Shown piece after piece: positions 1-8,051 of a DNA stretch of 52,911 bases. Each line of letters starts with the position of its first letter. The stretch's first letter is position 1. The position numbers and the translations under genes are program-made. Source of the DNA: an uncultured Clostridia bacterium (GTDB lineage Bacteria; Bacillota; Clostridia; TANB77; CAG-508); assembly GCA_934130935.1 (NCBI GenBank), contig CAKOYQ010000012.1:1-52911 (forward strand), read 5' to 3'. Below the pieces are notes generated by a model. The model ran no database searches. It worked only from the letters and a program-made list of their open reading frames with translations, and was not told the origin of the DNA.

Positions 1-321
1 TAAAAAATTAGTAATTGCTGTTTTTTCTTGTTTTTTGGTTATATCTTCTATACTAATTTCTTGTGTAATATTCTTATATTTTTCGTCTATTGTTTGGTCT
101 TGCTATATATTACCACGCATGTCGAAAATTGTCAACACTTTTTTTGAAATTTTTAAAAGTTTTTTTATTTTTTTTATTTTTGTTTTTTCTGACCTTTTCT
201 CGCTTGGTCTTTTATTATATTAACACCCTTTTATCTCTAAGTCAATATTTTTTTATATGTAATTTTTCCCATCTCAAATCCTTAGTTACAATCCACAATT
301 TATAGAACATATATAAATAAG
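1..321. other. T-rich intergenic region at the left edge
   Basis: No convincing gene. The plus-strand frames here translate to low-complexity Phe/Leu/Ile strings typical of T-rich spacer. The only clear element is a minus-strand promoter at 107-135 that fires off the left edge. The minus strand of 1-102 is an open frame to the edge but has no ATG, GTG or TTG, so it is read as the 5' leader of a gene outside the window. Confidence 0.5.
107..135 (-). promoter_or_regulatory. Promoter firing off the left edge
   Basis: On the minus strand there is a perfect -35 TTGACA (130-135), a 17-base spacer and a -10 TAATAT (107-112). It should drive a gene lying left of the window. Confidence 0.55.
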
Positions 322-436
322 TAAGAAAGTAATATACAATTTTAAAGTTTAACAAGGTATTTTAAATTTGCTGTAAACAAATTTGAAATAGCAAAGCGTC
401 CGCAGTTAAACGGTAAAATTATATATTACTTTCTTA
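322..436. repeat. Palindromic repeat A, copy 1
   Basis: This element lies just downstream of topA. Its ends are inverted repeats (TAAGAAAGTAATATA at the left, TATATTACTTTCTTA at the right), continued inward by GTTTAAC/GTTAAAC. The centre holds a second hairpin made of ATTTTAAATTTG and CAAATTTGAAAT. A conserved unpaired stretch GCAAAGCGTCCG sits next to the right arm. Copy 2 lies at 31787-31911 in the same orientation. The 109-base cores (325-433 and 31795-31903) differ at 9 positions by eye with no gaps. It could be a miniature transposable element (MITE-like) or a structured RNA element at the 3' end of transcripts. Confidence 0.85.
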
Positions 437-455
437 TTAATCTATTATAAATGTT

Positions 456-2435
456 TTATTTTTCCTTCTTAGGTTTATTCCATGAAATATAATCACATGA
501 CTTTGGATTATTCTCACAAATATAATATTTCCTTTTATTTTTAGCCTTTCTAACTTGTACTGTTCCTCCACATTTTGGACAAGGCTCATCAATAGTCTCT
601 ACAATAGCTTTTGTATTTTTACATTCAGGATAACCTGGGCAAGCTAAAAACTTTCCAAACTTTCCATATTTATATACCATCATTCTTCCACATTTCTCAC
701 ATTTTACATCAGATACCTCTTCAACTAACTCAACATGTTCTAATTCTTTCTCTACCTTTTCCACAGTTTGTTCAAAAGGTGTGTAAAATTCTCCTATCAT
801 TTTTCTCCAATCTTCTTTTCCCTCTGCAATATTATCAAATTGACTTTCTACATTTGCTGTGAACTCAACATTTATTACATCTTTAAAATTTTCAGTTAAC
901 AATTTATTTACAATTTTACCAAGTTCAGTTGGTATTAACTGTTTTTGTTCCTTTTCTATATATCTTCTTTCTAATATAGTAGTAATTGTTGGAGAATATG
1001 TACTTGGTCGACCTATTCCTTTTTCTTCTAATGCTTTTACAAGACTTGCTTCAGTATATCTTGGTGGTGGTTCTGTAAAACTTTGCTTTGGTTCAATCGA
1101 CTTCTTTTTAACTTCTTGTTTCAATTCTAATTCAGGTATCATTCCCGCTTCATCTTCTTGCTTTTCATCAGAACTTTCTACATATAGAGTCATAAATCCT
1201 TTGAACTTCAAATTCTGTCCACTTGCTTTAAATGTGTATTTATTTGCATCTATTGCAACAGCCATCGTATCATAAATTGCCGCCGCCATTTGGCTTGCAA
1301 TAAATCTATTATATATTAATTTGTAAAGTTTATATTGATCTTTTGTCAAAAACTCTTTAATTTGATCTGGCTCTAGGTCTGCATATGTTGGTCTTATACC
1401 TTCATGAGCATCTTGTGCTTCTTTATTTGTTTTATAATATCTATTTTCATAATATTTCTCACCATAAGTTCCTAATATATGTGTCTTTGCAGCAGCTCGT
1501 GCTTCTTCAGAAATTCTTGTAGAGTCTGTTCTCATATATGTTATTAATCCTACTGTTCCTTTTTCAGGTATTTTTACACCTTCATATAGACCTTGTGCTA
1601 CTGACATTGTTTTCTTTAATGTAAATCCTAATTTTCTTGAAGCTTCTTGTTGCATAGTACTTGTTGTAAATGGTGGTGCTGGAGTTCTTTTCTTTTCTCC
1701 TTTTTTGATGTCTTCTACTATATATTTTGCATTTTTTATATTTTTAAGTATTTCATCTACTTGTTCTTTGTTGTGAATTTCTAATTTCTTGCCATCTTTA
1801 CCATAAAATTTAGCATCAAATATTTTATTGGATTTTTCATCTAATAATTTTACATATATATTCCAATATTCTTCTGGAATAAATTTTTCAATTTCTTCTT
1901 CTCTGTCTACAATTAATTTTACTGCAACTGATTGTACTCTTCCCGCTGATAATCCTCTTCTTACTTTTTTCCACAATACAGGACTCATTTTGTATCCAAC
2001 TATTCTATCTAGTACTCTTCTTGCTTGTTGAGCATCCACTAAATTGACATCAATATCTCTTGGTTCTTTTATCGCTTTTTGTACTGCACTTTTTGTTATT
2101 TCATTAAATGTCACTCTTGTAATCTTATCTTCGTCCACATCTAGTATGTGGGATAAATGCCAAGCTATTGCCTCTCCTTCACGATCAGGGTCAGTTGCCA
2201 AATATACTTTTTTTGCTGATTTTGCATCTTTTTTTAATTCTTTTATTAAATCTCCTTTTCCTCTAATATTTATATATTGAGGTTCAAAGTTATGTTCTAC
2301 ATCTATACCTAATTTTGATTTTGGTAAGTCTCTAACATGCCCCATTGATGCTATTACTTTCGTATTTCCTCCCAAAAATTTTTTTATTGTATTCGCTTTT
2401 GCGGGTGATTCTACTATTATTAATTTATCTGCCAT
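456..2435 (-). CDS. topA: DNA topoisomerase I
   Basis: Type IA topoisomerase that relaxes negative supercoils by single-strand passage. The 659-residue protein opens with the Toprim strand KLIIVESPAKA. The active-site tyrosine is in GLITYMRTDS (about Y300). The C-terminus carries two Cys4 zinc-ribbon modules: CEKCGRMM...CPGYPEC, and CPKCGG with two later cysteines. Length is close to the Firmicutes norm. The start is supported by GGAAGGAG upstream. It follows the small gene at 2500-2847 by 64 bases and is probably co-transcribed with it. Palindromic repeat A lies immediately downstream. A second type IA enzyme, topoisomerase III, lies at 8052-10004; the Cys4 ribbons and the ESPAKA start distinguish this one as TopA. 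Confidence 0.97.
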   Translation of the reverse strand: MADKLIIVESPAKANTIKKFLGGNTKVIASMGHVRDLPKSKLGIDVEHNFEPQYINIRGKGDLIKELKKDAKSAKKVYLATDPDREGEAIAWHLSHILDVDEDKITRVTFNEITKSAVQKAIKEPRDIDVNLVDAQQARRVLDRIVGYKMSPVLWKKVRRGLSAGRVQSVAVKLIVDREEEIEKFIPEEYWNIYVKLLDEKSNKIFDAKFYGKDGKKLEIHNKEQVDEILKNIKNAKYIVEDIKKGEKKRTPAPPFTTSTMQQEASRKLGFTLKKTMSVAQGLYEGVKIPEKGTVGLITYMRTDSTRISEEARAAAKTHILGTYGEKYYENRYYKTNKEAQDAHEGIRPTYADLEPDQIKEFLTKDQYKLYKLIYNRFIASQMAAAIYDTMAVAIDANKYTFKASGQNLKFKGFMTLYVESSDEKQEDEAGMIPELELKQEVKKKSIEPKQSFTEPPPRYTEASLVKALEEKGIGRPSTYSPTITTILERRYIEKEQKQLIPTELGKIVNKLLTENFKDVINVEFTANVESQFDNIAEGKEDWRKMIGEFYTPFEQTVEKVEKELEHVELVEEVSDVKCEKCGRMMVYKYGKFGKFLACPGYPECKNTKAIVETIDEPCPKCGGTVQVRKAKNKRKYYICENNPKSCDYISWNKPKKEK

Positions 2436-2499
2436 ATCACTTTTGCTCCTTCCTGTATTGTCATATTGTACATTTTTAATTATTAGCTTTTTTCATTTC

Positions 2500-2847
2500 T
2501 TATGTATTGTAACTTAATTTTTTTCTTTTTTCAAGTACTTGCATTTTTTTTATTTCAATAATTACATCTTCAAGACCTATTGGGGTAACTCCATTGTCTT
2601 TTATTAGATTTAGCATTTTAGTAATTTCGTTTTCATCATTTGTAATATGCTCTATTCTATTTTGCTCAATTCCTATCTTGTTTCTATATTCTGTTTTTAT
2701 TATTTGTATTCCATATATTAATTTATTTTCTTTTTCTCTTTTACTTTCATCAATTATTTTATAATATTCTACTTTTATTGGATAATTTATTCCCGCTTCT
2801 AATAATTCGTCTCGGTTTATAAAGATGCTTCCAAAAAAGTTCTTCAA
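2500..2847 (-). CDS. Small DUF6514-like protein (TTG start)
   Basis: Predicted 115-residue soluble protein of unknown function. The order of a YGIQIIK strand, a charged middle and a C-terminal segment ending TPIGLEDVIIEIK resembles the clostridial DUF6514 family, recalled by eye. The start is set at TTG (2847) because GGAGGAGG lies 7 bases before it; the longer frame up to 2910 would translate the promoter and ribosome binding site. A promoter (2882-2910) ends about 35 bases upstream. It stands directly before topA on the same strand. No catalytic motif, signal peptide or membrane segment is visible. The family name is tentative; that the gene is real is well supported. Confidence 0.7.
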   Translation of the reverse strand: MKNFFGSIFINRDELLEAGINYPIKVEYYKIIDESKREKENKLIYGIQIIKTEYRNKIGIEQNRIEHITNDENEITKMLNLIKDNGVTPIGLEDVIIEIKKMQVLEKRKKLSYNT

Positions 2848-2881
2848 TAACTTTCCTCCTCCCACTTCTATTCTATAATTT

Positions 2882-2910
2882 ACTATAATACTTAAAAAAG
2901 AAAAAAGCAA
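2882..2910 (-). promoter_or_regulatory. Promoter of the DUF6514-like gene and topA
   Basis: Minus strand: -35 TTGCTT (2905-2910), 17-base spacer, -10 TATAGT (2882-2887), about 35 bases before the TTG start at 2847. Confidence 0.5.
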
Positions 2911-3067
2911 GAACTTTTCATCGCAAGTTTCCTCATATTCGTTGAAAACTCGACATCTTCTTACTTATATTCTCCTAATGTTTCATTATAGAATAAAATC
3001 TTCCTAAGAACTGTTTGCAATTTTTTACAATTTTTTTTATTAAAATATAGTATAATTTATTTAATAA

Positions 3068-3089
3068 CAGAATATTTTTGAATATTCTG
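3068..3089. repeat. Perfect 9-bp inverted repeat
   Basis: CAGAATATT and AATATTCTG are separated by TTTG. There is no strong T-run on either side, so an operator or processing site is as likely as a terminator. A short palindrome GTCCGGAC follows at about 3095-3102. Confidence 0.45.
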
Positions 3090-3152
3090 AATTCGTCCGG
3101 ACTAGATTTTTTTCACTATATCAGTAATTCACTTTTTTCTTCTTATTACTGG

Positions 3153-3187
3153 TATTAAAACAGCACATCATTTTAAGATGTGCTTTT
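3153..3187 (-). terminator. Terminator of the mfd / rRNA methyltransferase operon
   Basis: The hairpin GCACATC/GATGTGC (3163-3183) is followed on the minus strand by TGTTTTAAT, 45 bases after the methyltransferase stop. A T-run on the other side makes it possibly bidirectional. Confidence 0.7.
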
Positions 3188-3233
3188 ATTAAGCTTTTTC
3201 ATTTAACTCCTGATATCACAAACACTAACTAAT

Positions 3234-4025
3234 TTATTTCCCTAATTTTTGTCTTACATATTCATACATCACAATCCCTGCTGCCACCGAAGCATTAAGA
3301 CTTTCTGTTTTACCTAACATAGGAATTTTAGCTTTTTCGTCTGCCATATCCTGAATCTCTTTAGAAACTCCATTTGATTCATTTCCTATAACTATTATCT
3401 TCTTATTAAATTCTATATCATAAATACTGTTGTCTGTTTGTAAAGATGTTACCATTAATTTAAAATGATGTTTTCTCATTTCTTTTATAGATTGTATCAA
3501 ATCAGATGTTTCAATTATTTTAACTCTGAAGATTGCTCCCATTGTTGAACGTACAACCTTAGAATTAAACGCATCAACAGTGTCTTTTGAAACTATTATT
3601 TGTTTTAGTCCTATACTATCAACTGTTCTCAAAATAGTTCCAAGATTACCTGGATCTTGAACATTATCTAATGCAACTATTATATCTTCACTATAATCAA
3701 TTTCTTGATTTTCTGTATTTTTTTCAATAATAGCCATAATTCCTTGTGGGTTTGTTACCTGTGTAATTGATGAAAAAATTTTGTCTGTTACATATACACA
3801 TTCATATTTTGCAATTTCAAGCATTATGTTTGTTGGAATTTCATATGTTCTAGTTGTATCATCACATATAATAACTTTTTTGATTTTTGCTTTTTCTTGA
3901 ACCGCTTCTTCTATTAATTTAACACCTTCAATAATGTATTCATTATTTTCGTCTCTATATTTTTTATCTTTTAATTTTTTTATATGTTTTATTAATTCAT
4001 TGCCTTTACTTGAAATCACTTTCAT
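3234..4025 (-). CDS. SpoU/TrmH-family RNA 2'-O-methyltransferase
   Basis: SPOUT-fold methyltransferase using S-adenosylmethionine to methylate a ribose in rRNA or tRNA. The 263 residues comprise an N-terminal substrate-binding part (first ~100 residues, RlmB/L30e-like) and a C-terminal SpoU domain. The three family motifs are present: ALDNVQDPGNLGTILRT (motif 1, Asn and Arg), VIGNESNGVS (motif 2) and PMLGKTESLNASVAAGI (motif 3, knot-forming). The start has AAAGGA upstream. It begins 19 bases after the mfd stop, so the two are probably one transcript. The exact target nucleotide cannot be told from sequence; it most resembles the YsgA/RlmB-like group. Confidence 0.9.
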   Translation of the reverse strand: MKVISSKGNELIKHIKKLKDKKYRDENNEYIIEGVKLIEEAVQEKAKIKKVIICDDTTRTYEIPTNIMLEIAKYECVYVTDKIFSSITQVTNPQGIMAIIEKNTENQEIDYSEDIIVALDNVQDPGNLGTILRTVDSIGLKQIIVSKDTVDAFNSKVVRSTMGAIFRVKIIETSDLIQSIKEMRKHHFKLMVTSLQTDNSIYDIEFNKKIIVIGNESNGVSKEIQDMADEKAKIPMLGKTESLNASVAAGIVMYEYVRQKLGK

Positions 4026-4044
4026 TCTTCATTTTCCTTTCTTA

Positions 4045-7000
4045 TTATTTTTCATCACCTACAAGATATTTTAAAAATACCTTAACCTCATTTAAAATAC
4101 CCTTTTCTGAGTTTTCTGTCAATGCTAGTGTTACTTGTGGTTTTATTCCTTGAGTAAACTTAATTCTATTTCTATATTTTTTCAAAAGTTCATTTATATC
4201 AATATTTATTTCTCCAGGTTCAAATATAAATACTACAAAATTTCTTTTTTCTTGAACTTTACTAATTTTTAATTTCTTGCATAAAGTCTTAATTCTAGCA
4301 ATATCTAATAAGTTTTCAATTTCATTTGGCATGTTTCCAAATCTATCAATCATTTCATCTACAACATTTTGTATATCTTCTTCATTTTTACATAATGCAA
4401 TTTCTTGATACATTTCGATTTTTTGACTTGAATCTGATATATATTCATCTGGTATATAACTTGTAACATCTAAATCTATTTGTACATCTATTTCAGGTAT
4501 TACAGTTTCTCCCTGTATTTCTCTTACAACTTCATCTAATAAATTGCAATATGTATCATAACCTACTTGTTCTAAATGTCCATGTTGAATTTCTCCAAGT
4601 AAGCTTCCTGCCCCTCTAATTTCTAAATCTCTCATTGCTATTTTAAAACCTGAACCAAATTCAGTAAACTCTTTTATTGCTTTTAATCTTTTATCTGCAA
4701 CTTCTGATAATAGTTTGTCTCTTTTATATGTTATATATGCATATCCTTGTCTATCTGACCTGCCTACTCTTCCTCTAATTTGATATAATTGTGCTAATCC
4801 CATTCTATCTGCATTTTCTACTATTATAGTATTTGCATTTGGAATATCTATTCCAGATTCTAATATTGTTGTACATACTAAGATGTCTGTGTTACCTTCC
4901 ACAAATTCTTCCATTATATCTTCAATTTCACTTCCAGTCATTTGTCCATGTGCATAAGCAACTTTAGCCTCTGGAACAAGTGAAGATATTTCGTCAGCTT
5001 TTTGCATTATTCTTTCTACATTATTGAATAAATAAAATACTTGACCTTTTCTCTCTAGTTCTCTTGTAATTGCTTCTCTTATTACTTCTCTATCATATTC
5101 TAACACATAAGTTTGAACAGGTTTTCTATTATATGGTGGTTCATAAATTACAGACATATCTCTAACTCCAACTATTGACATGTGTAATGTCCTTGGTATT
5201 GGAGTTGCTGTCATTGTTAAAACATCAACATTTGTTTTGTATTGTTTTATTTTTTCTTTTGCTTTTACACCAAATCTATGTTCTTCATCTATTATTAACA
5301 ATCCTAAATCTTTAAATTCTACATCATCACTTAAAATTCTGTGTGTACCAACAACAACATCAACTTCTCCTAACTTTAATTTTCTAATTATCTCATTTTG
5401 TTGTTTTTTAGTTTTGAATCTATTTAAAACTTCTACTTTTACTCCAAATTCTAACATTCTATCTCTAAATTCTTTATATTGTTGTTCTGCAAGTACTGTT
5501 GTTGGTGCTAAATACGCAACTTGCTTTCCATCCATCGCAGATTTAAATGCTGCTCTTATTGCAACTTCAGTTTTACCATATCCAACATCTCCACATAGCA
5601 ATCTGTCCATTGGTTTATCTGCTTCCATGTCTTTTTTTACTTCATCTATACAGCGTAATTGATCATCTGTTTCCTGATATGGAAAACTGTCTTCAAATTG
5701 AATTTGCCACGGTGTATCTTTTGAAAATGCATATCCTTTTGCTTTTTCTCTTTTAGCATATAATTCAATTAATTCTTGTGCAACTTCTCTCAGATTTTTC
5801 TTTACTTTTGCTTTTGTTTTTATCCATTCTTTTGTTCCTAATTTATTTACTTTTAGTCCGCCTTCATCTCCACCTACGTATTTTCTAATACTATCTAACT
5901 GGTTTGTTGGAACATATAAAATATCATCTCCATAATATTTTATTTTTATATAGTCTTTTGTTGTTCCATCTGCAGTTATAGTATTTACACCAATAAATAT
6001 TCCTATTCCATAATTTTTATGTACAACATAATCTCCTACTTTTAAATCTGCAAATACTACTTTTTGTCCTTCTTTAAATGCTGAATTTTTATATGTTTTT
6101 CTTTTTTCTCCTTCTATAAGTTCTTGTGATGTTACTACAAGTTGTTTTGTATCAAAACATTCAAATCCTGCTGATAATTTTCCTATTGATACTGTTACTA
6201 AACTTTCATTATTTTTTACTATTATTGTTTGGTTTAATCTTTCTTCATATTTATTTATTATCTCATGCTCATCTAATAATGAACATATCTTTTTTGCTTT
6301 TTCTTTTGTTTCGGCTAATATATAAATTTTCTTTTTTTCTTCTTGTGCTTTTAGTAATTCTTTTACCAATATTTCTATTTCACTTTTATAAAAGTTTTTT
6401 TCTTTATAAATCCAATTATATTTTTCTGCTTGTATTTTGATTTCATCATCATTTTTGGCTAAATATATTGTTTGTTTATTTTCTAATTTTTCATCAAATT
6501 GTGAATAATTCATTATATTTTTTATTGCATCTGGAACTATTTTTTCTTTATCTATTAATAGTTTTATTACATTTTGACTGTCTAAGTTTATATTTTCTAA
6601 TCTTTGATTAATTTTATTTATTTCATCTAATACAATAACAAATCTTTCGTTTAAATAATCTAAAATTGTTTCTTGTTCTTCATAAAAACAATTTAGGTAT
6701 TTATCAATTTTACTAATATAATTTCCTGATTTTATTGCTTCTATATCTTGTTCAATTTGTTCTTGAAGAGCTTCTGCATATATTGTATTTCTTATTTTTT
6801 CTACAACTGTTGATATATCTGCTTCTAATACATATTCATGTGCTGGATATATTGTTGCTTTTTCTGTATTTTCTGTTGACCTCTGGCTTACTATATTAAA
6901 ATATCTTATTGAATCTACTTCGTCTCCCCAAAGTTCTATTCTTATTCCCATTTTTTCAGTTAAAGAGATATCTATAATTCCTCCTCTTATACTGAATTGA

Positions 7001-7509
7001 CCTCTTCCATCTATTAAATCATATCTTACGTATCCTAAGCCTACAAGTTTTTGTTTGATTTGTTCTAGATCATGTACTTCTCCAATTTTAAATTTTAGGA
7101 CATTTTTATATAAAGCTTTTTTGCTTATCATTTTTTGGGCAACTGCTTCTATTGTTGTTACAACTATTCCTATTTTGGTTTCTTGAATCTTATTTAATGC
7201 TTCAATTCTTTCATATGGCAAATCTTTGCTTTCAGCTACATAGTCATATGTTACAATTTCTTTTTTTGGCAAGTATATTATTTTATCTGTAAAATATTTT
7301 AAATCTTCTACTATTTTCCTTGCTTGTATTTCATTATATGTAATTATACATATTGGCTTTTTTGCAAATTCTTTTGTTGCTGATAACATCTGTACCATTC
7401 CAACGTCAGTTAAGCCCGATATAGCTATCGGACTTTTTTTGTTTTCTATGTTTTTTATATATTCACAGAATTTCGAATTTTTTCCTAACTCCCCTAATAT
7501 TGTATTCAT
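4045..7509 (-). CDS. mfd: Transcription-repair coupling factor
   Basis: Mfd removes RNA polymerase stalled at DNA lesions and recruits UvrA. The 1154-residue protein is full length for the family. Domain order is: N-terminal UvrB-like module (~1-330), RNA polymerase-interaction domain (~480-550, around VGDYVVHKNYGIGIFIG), RecG-like translocase with Walker A GDVGYGKTE (~644) and DEEH box (~742), helicase C-terminal part (QIRGRVGRSDRQGYAY), and the TRCF domain. The start has AAAGGG 7 bases upstream, and a promoter lies at 7553-7581. The SpoU-type methyltransferase follows on the same strand. Confidence 0.97.
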   Translation of the reverse strand: MNTILGELGKNSKFCEYIKNIENKKSPIAISGLTDVGMVQMLSATKEFAKKPICIITYNEIQARKIVEDLKYFTDKIIYLPKKEIVTYDYVAESKDLPYERIEALNKIQETKIGIVVTTIEAVAQKMISKKALYKNVLKFKIGEVHDLEQIKQKLVGLGYVRYDLIDGRGQFSIRGGIIDISLTEKMGIRIELWGDEVDSIRYFNIVSQRSTENTEKATIYPAHEYVLEADISTVVEKIRNTIYAEALQEQIEQDIEAIKSGNYISKIDKYLNCFYEEQETILDYLNERFVIVLDEINKINQRLENINLDSQNVIKLLIDKEKIVPDAIKNIMNYSQFDEKLENKQTIYLAKNDDEIKIQAEKYNWIYKEKNFYKSEIEILVKELLKAQEEKKKIYILAETKEKAKKICSLLDEHEIINKYEERLNQTIIVKNNESLVTVSIGKLSAGFECFDTKQLVVTSQELIEGEKRKTYKNSAFKEGQKVVFADLKVGDYVVHKNYGIGIFIGVNTITADGTTKDYIKIKYYGDDILYVPTNQLDSIRKYVGGDEGGLKVNKLGTKEWIKTKAKVKKNLREVAQELIELYAKREKAKGYAFSKDTPWQIQFEDSFPYQETDDQLRCIDEVKKDMEADKPMDRLLCGDVGYGKTEVAIRAAFKSAMDGKQVAYLAPTTVLAEQQYKEFRDRMLEFGVKVEVLNRFKTKKQQNEIIRKLKLGEVDVVVGTHRILSDDVEFKDLGLLIIDEEHRFGVKAKEKIKQYKTNVDVLTMTATPIPRTLHMSIVGVRDMSVIYEPPYNRKPVQTYVLEYDREVIREAITRELERKGQVFYLFNNVERIMQKADEISSLVPEAKVAYAHGQMTGSEIEDIMEEFVEGNTDILVCTTILESGIDIPNANTIIVENADRMGLAQLYQIRGRVGRSDRQGYAYITYKRDKLLSEVADKRLKAIKEFTEFGSGFKIAMRDLEIRGAGSLLGEIQHGHLEQVGYDTYCNLLDEVVREIQGETVIPEIDVQIDLDVTSYIPDEYISDSSQKIEMYQEIALCKNEEDIQNVVDEMIDRFGNMPNEIENLLDIARIKTLCKKLKISKVQEKRNFVVFIFEPGEINIDINELLKKYRNRIKFTQGIKPQVTLALTENSEKGILNEVKVFLKYLVGDEK

Positions 7510-7552
7510 CTTTATCCCTTTCTTAAGCTTCTTTTCGGATTTCTATTGTCTT

Positions 7553-7581
7553 ATTATACTACTTTTGTTTAAAAACATCAA
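7553..7581 (-). promoter_or_regulatory. mfd promoter
   Basis: Minus strand: -35 TTGATG (7576-7581), 17-base spacer, -10 TATAAT (7553-7558). It lies back to back with the plus-strand promoter at 7586-7614, with only 4 bases between the -35 boxes. Confidence 0.7.
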
Positions 7582-7585
7582 GTAT

Positions 7586-7614
7586 TTGACATAATTACCA
7601 TATAATGATATAAT
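7586..7614 (+). promoter_or_regulatory. Consensus promoter of the orphan gene at 7670
   Basis: A perfect TTGACA (7586-7591), exactly 17 bases, then a perfect TATAAT (7609-7614). The expected leader is about 50 bases. Confidence 0.8.
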
Positions 7615-7669
7615 GTTTATGCATTTTTATATGCTTAACTCAATCAATAATTTGTTGGAGGTACATAAG

Positions 7670-7978
7670 ATGAAGAAGATTGATACTAAGCGAACCATCA
7701 AAATTTGTGAGGCTTTGTTCCCTAATATAACTGTATCAAGTGAATTTGTAGAGGAATTAAAGCATTATATCCACCAAAAGATGTTGGTGACACATTGCGC
7801 GGCACTTTTTCAGAGGGGGACTAATTCCCTCTTGAAAAACTCATTTAGAGATTTTCTTGAAAACAGCTCCATGCCAGAGCTGGTGGATCCAAACAATCAC
7901 AGGGAGGTTGTTATTGACAAACACAACAACATCTACTTTTGGGACGATTATATGCATAGTCCCAAGCAGCAGCTCTAA
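7670..7978 (+). CDS. Orphan hypothetical protein, higher-GC cassette 1
   Basis: Predicted 102-residue soluble protein, not recognised. The start is the ATG after GTTGGAGG; the frame extends upstream only through the promoter. It begins with a basic MKKIDTKRT, has helical middle segments (FVEELKHYIHQKM) and a polar, acidic C-terminal part ending near NNIYFWDDYMHS. No catalytic motif is evident. Base composition is visibly richer in G+C than mfd and topB on either side, and codons such as GCG, CCC and CAC appear that the neighbours avoid. It is a stand-alone unit with a consensus promoter, ribosome binding site and strong terminator, and is opposite in strand to its neighbours. It may be a laterally acquired cassette like those at 13418-13846 and 26327-26818. 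Confidence 0.75.
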   Translation: MKKIDTKRTIKICEALFPNITVSSEFVEELKHYIHQKMLVTHCAALFQRGTNSLLKNSFRDFLENSSMPELVDPNNHREVVIDKHNNIYFWDDYMHSPKQQL

Positions 7979-8000
7979 GTTTCAATTAATCTTAAGTCTA

Positions 8001-8035
8001 ATGTGCTAGCTGAATTCAGCTAGCACATTTCTATT
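8001..8035. terminator. Bidirectional terminator, perfect palindrome
   Basis: A 28-base perfect palindrome (8001-8028) with arms ATGTGCTAGCTGAA/TTCAGCTAGCACAT is followed by TTTCTATTATTT. It lies between the convergent ends of the orphan gene and topB. Confidence 0.8.
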
Positions 8036-8051
8036 ATTTCAAATAATCAAA

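Larger units (their letters stand above)
2911..3233. other. Intergenic region with hairpins
   Basis: No gene is supported. It contains the terminator at 3153-3187, the inverted repeat at 3068-3089 and, on the minus strand, an isolated TATAAT near 2985 without a good -35. The remainder is A/T-rich spacer. Confidence 0.5.

Noticed and set aside
1..102. Minus-strand open frame running off the left edge
   Set aside because: It starts at a TAG inside the promoter region and contains no ATG, GTG or TTG, so it is treated as a 5' leader.
35..305. Two overlapping plus-strand reading frames of 62 and 71 codons
   Set aside because: They are Phe/Leu-rich translations of T-rich spacer, have no ribosome binding site and lie over the minus-strand promoter at 107-135.
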